NCBI GenBank assembly: GCA_032595685.2
Contig: CP159373.1
Span: forward strand, 827,001 to 891,000
Length of the DNA stretch: 64,000 nucleotides
Origin: Candidatus Electrothrix aestuarii
GTDB lineage: Bacteria; Desulfobacterota; Desulfobulbia; Desulfobulbales; Desulfobulbaceae
Direction of reading: 5' to 3'
Part shown: positions 63,301-64,000 of the stretch, one piece after another
Layout of the letters: each line of letters opens with the position of its first letter
Numbering within the stretch: the stretch's first letter is position 1
The notes under the pieces: generated by a model
What the model saw: the letters and a program-made list of their open reading frames with translations, nothing else
Told to the model about the DNA's origin: nothing
Databases searched by the model: none
Program-made: the position numbers and the translations under genes

Positions 63301-64000
63301 AAATTCTGCGAAGGCAGATTAGGGAAGGAATACGAACCGTCCGGATTAGTGGTCACGCTGGTGTACAGTGCATCCGTGCCCTCGTCAACCACGCCGTCGC
63401 CGTCTTCATCCTGATACAGATAGACCGTCAGACCTGCTACACCCAGCTCATTCGCGCTTTGAGTGCCGTCGCCATCCAGGTCGTAGTAGACCTTGCCGTC
63501 AATCTGACGACCCTCATTGGGAGCCTCATAGCCGAAGTCACGATCAACGAGAAATTGACCGTTATAGGCAGTGAAACGGATATACTCATCAGGTGTGTCA
63601 CTGCCGGGCGGGTTAACTTCTCCGTTTGCAGCTTCATAAACAGCCGTCCAGGAACCGGAAGACAAGGCCCCTGTAGCACCTGTGTCTCCTTCAGCAGGAA
63701 TATTGGTCAGCACATTAATTGCGTAGCATTGTCCATCGGTCAGTTCAGTGAACTGGTAAAAACCATCAGCATCAGTTACGACAGTTGCGGCTATTGAATC
63801 AGCACCTTGTCCGTTGCCTCCAAAGTCACAATCATTACCGAGATCAATAAGCTCTACTGTGATACCGCTCAGGTATTCACCGGATAGATCAGCAGAAAGA
63901 GAGCTGTTGATGTCTTCCCAGATATGCCCTGACACTGAGCCGGGCACACCTCCGTAGCCGAAATCTATATTGGAAGCATCATCGTAGGTTCCTGTCCCTC
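57393..64000 (-). CDS. Giant surface protein: SdrD B-type repeats, GEVED-like domain and gingipain-type (C25) peptidase (N-terminus beyond the right edge)
   Basis: At least 2200 residues; the frame is open through the window edge, so the N-terminus is missing. Counting from 63947, about nine Ca-binding SdrD B-like modules follow one another, with starts such as IDGKVYYDLDGDGTQSANEL, GDRIWNDADGDGVQDMGESG and GDLVWIDADGDGIQDEGENG. A GEVED-type DFGDLPLPFETTLDIDGARH domain is inserted between repeats 6 and 7. Near residue 1400 a fibronectin-like TASEIGTIGFMLERLNEQTG appears, and the last 330 residues form a C25 peptidase: VLIGDGSYDYKNYLGYGYPT, catalytic His in GIMHYIGHSSMVGLG and Cys in MVSMSCSAASYG (132 and 98 residues from the end). 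A secreted, calcium-stiffened protease. Confidence 0.85.
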   Translation of the reverse strand, partial: GTGTYDDASNIDFGYGGVPGSVSGHIWEDINSSLSADLSGEYLSGITVELIDLGNDCDFGGNGQGADSIAATVVTDADGFYQFTELTDGQCYAINVLTNIPAEGDTGATGALSSGSWTAVYEAANGEVNPPGSDTPDEYIRFTAYNGQFLVDRDFGYEAPNEGRQIDGKVYYDLDGDGTQSANELGVAGLTVYLYQDEDGDGVVDEGTDALYTSVTTNPDGSYSFPNLPSQNFIVVVDDTPITTYQQIEDPDVAPGGGVCVGTQCDSDGKADVTSGNVNNLDFGFQPPQAENSISGLVWTDLDGDTTKNSSAEAGIGDVTVTLQWTPDNGITWLDVDSQTASDGTVDVDGDGTADPVGSYYFGELPNGTYRVAVSETDTNLPQGLGGDIYAPTTGEDAGTYRYFEQALTGSTASTGNDFGFTPTGAIGDSVYWDVNGDGTQGSNEPGIENVMVELFTFTDTDGDGRWDIGEPVSATPYASTATGTDGSYLFPGLPDGNYVVKVGTIPGDPQITADPDADGDVCPAAGDICDNQHGVAVNGNSYMGADFGYEPPLFIGDQLFIDMDGDGSPMEEGDLPLANVTVTLSDGTNTYIVETDENGNYYFVKGATDLNGNEIVLNSGSYTITVDSNDFPTEYGTLTPSYNGHDSGALDSSIELTLGSDPIDDADMGFKFPPVNDLSGTVCLEGTTGGDGYCGTGLNATNGIDSSTETAYTGTTVYVSKWTDANNDGNVDAGELVPITQTVTDSNGDYSFTGLPSVSESNESYLVSLEAPADLLSLTTDLADTPATTLKEYTDTDGYTTSTWQSISPSSTTTAGLDFAFELTASFDFGDLPLPFETTLDIDGARHVVTPNLYLGSTVTVEADGKPSIDANADIDDGIVPVNPDCLSSTSNTDSWSSAGGAVEVTAVGDGWLVGWLDFNGDGSLSGSGEMIISYEVIGGQVVLPNDDGTSMLTSCVPFDIPGTAFDGDGNFKAPGYARFRLFPEKPPVPTIAFKGIAYDGEVEDYLFNLAALSTIGDTILLDSDGDGVTDEPVVGVVVELQNKYCNAGVDCPTAVTDTDGHYLFTGVGTGEYTVVVKEFPPTYTDTYNILYDPDTTADGKTTINITEPGTVHLDADFWYTTATTPLTTGTIGDRIWNDADGDGVQDMGESGIGGITIELRDGTCTPSSTCETTTTAPDGSYSFTGLSAGDYTIVVVDPPSGTTQTGDPDATKDNSTMVSLAAGQTILTADFGYEFPETGTSDIGDLVWIDADGDGIQDEGENGIPGVTIALKDSDGKIIAVDVTDSDGNYLFPDLPQGTYTVEVTDENGVLDIYTQASVPPGTTFDSVNNNPLYKLTTDPSVSTEYLDVDFGYLEPIPTYAIVSSFKAYVNGKDQTVLEWKTASEIGTIGFMLERLNEQTGQYQTVNTEILPGLLMPPHGGTYRYVDKTATPGMNYTYRVVEVAANAQGTVSGPYTVQAQTLLPAKQLVDDGPEGYSLANKAYSKKQLRRFAARNQAVRQLATVQASVTGNTLKIPVSNKGLVYLTATELATASGFSEAQVAQYLKAKLCLVTLAGETIPVITANTGSGLWFYGQAPERNDIGQNVYLLQLGAPGAKVKNTAKRAKTSVNHAQSFVSHKQFEENQYPFQMYINKPVSDFWAWDYLYAPGSKDTFTHTVATPRATGLGKATVTVNLVGIMSGNSDELAPYSVRVLLNGSEIGVAEWSEKGDYRFQAEVDAMELQDGDNEIQLIAQLNSGVSYSFIYIESFEIDYGRSYEAINGELFFNAEQNDSITVSGLTKSNVLVLDITDPNAPKRVRTLPGKDEAGDYTITVLTEPGHSYFLTENLGESVSGTLTVDSSSDLRNTGNQADYLIITSSHLLDSAQRLADYRATQGLTPMVVDIEDIQDEFSASLAAPEVLRDFLAYAYENWTVAPRYVVLIGDGSYDYKNYLGYGYPTVPSLQVRTEDGYFPSDNVFADVVGNDGIPEFALGRIPTVNTVELDNYIDKLITYEQFENSGALTTTLINDRSDRGGDFQASAEKVEALVAGKTAVKRLSVSSSDDISTTHTQIVNALQEGTGIMHYIGHSSMVGLGKTSALLASSELGNIELGAPMLMVSMSCSAASYGYPAMDSLGEAAVLQAGGSAVGFFGASGTSLNNMTDVMAEGFYTSLFEPGNQRLGDAVKQAKKHYGQQGVHLELLNIYNLLGDPATLVPHQN

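Noticed and set aside
62781-63797. 338-aa plus-strand ORF
   Set aside because: Antisense of the SdrD-like repeats in the giant surface gene; compositional shadow.

Overview
The window looks like a chromosomal segment of a sulfur-cycling anaerobe of the Desulfobulbales type. The evidence is a compact oxygen-defence island (two-iron superoxide reductase, rubredoxin, rubrerythrin, flavodiiron oxidase, peroxiredoxin, Fur/PerR regulator), a SulP anion transporter, a haem-binding hybrid sensor kinase, and an accessory genome rich in IS66/ISAzo13 elements and giant SdrD-like surface proteins. A cable-bacterium relative would fit, but the sequence alone does not prove it. No rRNA, tRNA or CRISPR array was found.

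Layout. 1-5.6 kb: a minus-strand putative defence operon (gamma-type adenine methyltransferase, NurA-like nuclease, HerA-like ATPase). The ATPase gene is split by an ISAzo13-type element with clear target duplication, and a second, diverged 3' end of rsmE flanks the module. 5.7-11.3 kb: rsmE, two small secreted proteins, the tgt-yajC operon and a TPR protein. 11.4-16.2 kb: the oxygen/peroxide island, all on the minus strand (perR-fusion/rbr, then prx-dfx-rd, then fprA and a desulforedoxin-tailed protein). 16.5-21.4 kb: cspA and an RND pump with its adaptor. 21.6-26.1 kb: small accessory genes, three with similar ~30-bp promoter elements when the gene at 38 kb is counted, 46-bp tandem repeats, and a DUF4469-type gene with two decayed copies of its 3' end. 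26.4-30.8 kb: a GEMM-I riboswitch followed by a PhnD-like binding protein and a large membrane-anchored protein. 30.9-36.1 kb: an envelope cluster (polysaccharide deacetylase, PagL-like lipid A deacylase, unknown, BtrH-like), a two-CW protein and a SulP transporter. 36.2-42.5 kb: an insertion hot spot with two IS66-type elements (both with 8-bp target duplications) and a truncated group II intron inside a broken transposase gene.

43-52.2 kb: AraC regulator, a small ORF, a fusion of a cysteine-less radical-SAM-like domain to a secreted CAP domain, protoporphyrinogen oxidase, a haem sensor kinase and HtpG. 52.3-57.3 kb: what appears to be a peptide-modification (RiPP-like) locus: PqqD-like carrier, radical SAM/SPASM enzyme, a 57-aa candidate precursor peptide absent from long-ORF lists, HprK-like kinase, secreted jelly-roll protein, S26-type peptidase and a secreted repeat protein. 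57.4 kb to the right edge: the 3' end of one giant gene encoding SdrD-type B repeats, a GEVED-like domain and a C-terminal gingipain-type (C25) cysteine peptidase.

Most promising for follow-up: the RiPP-like locus at 53.4-57.3 kb, the GEMM-I riboswitch of uncertain ligand at 26.4 kb, the PerR fusion, the radical-SAM/CAP fusion, and the HerA-NurA-methyltransferase module.
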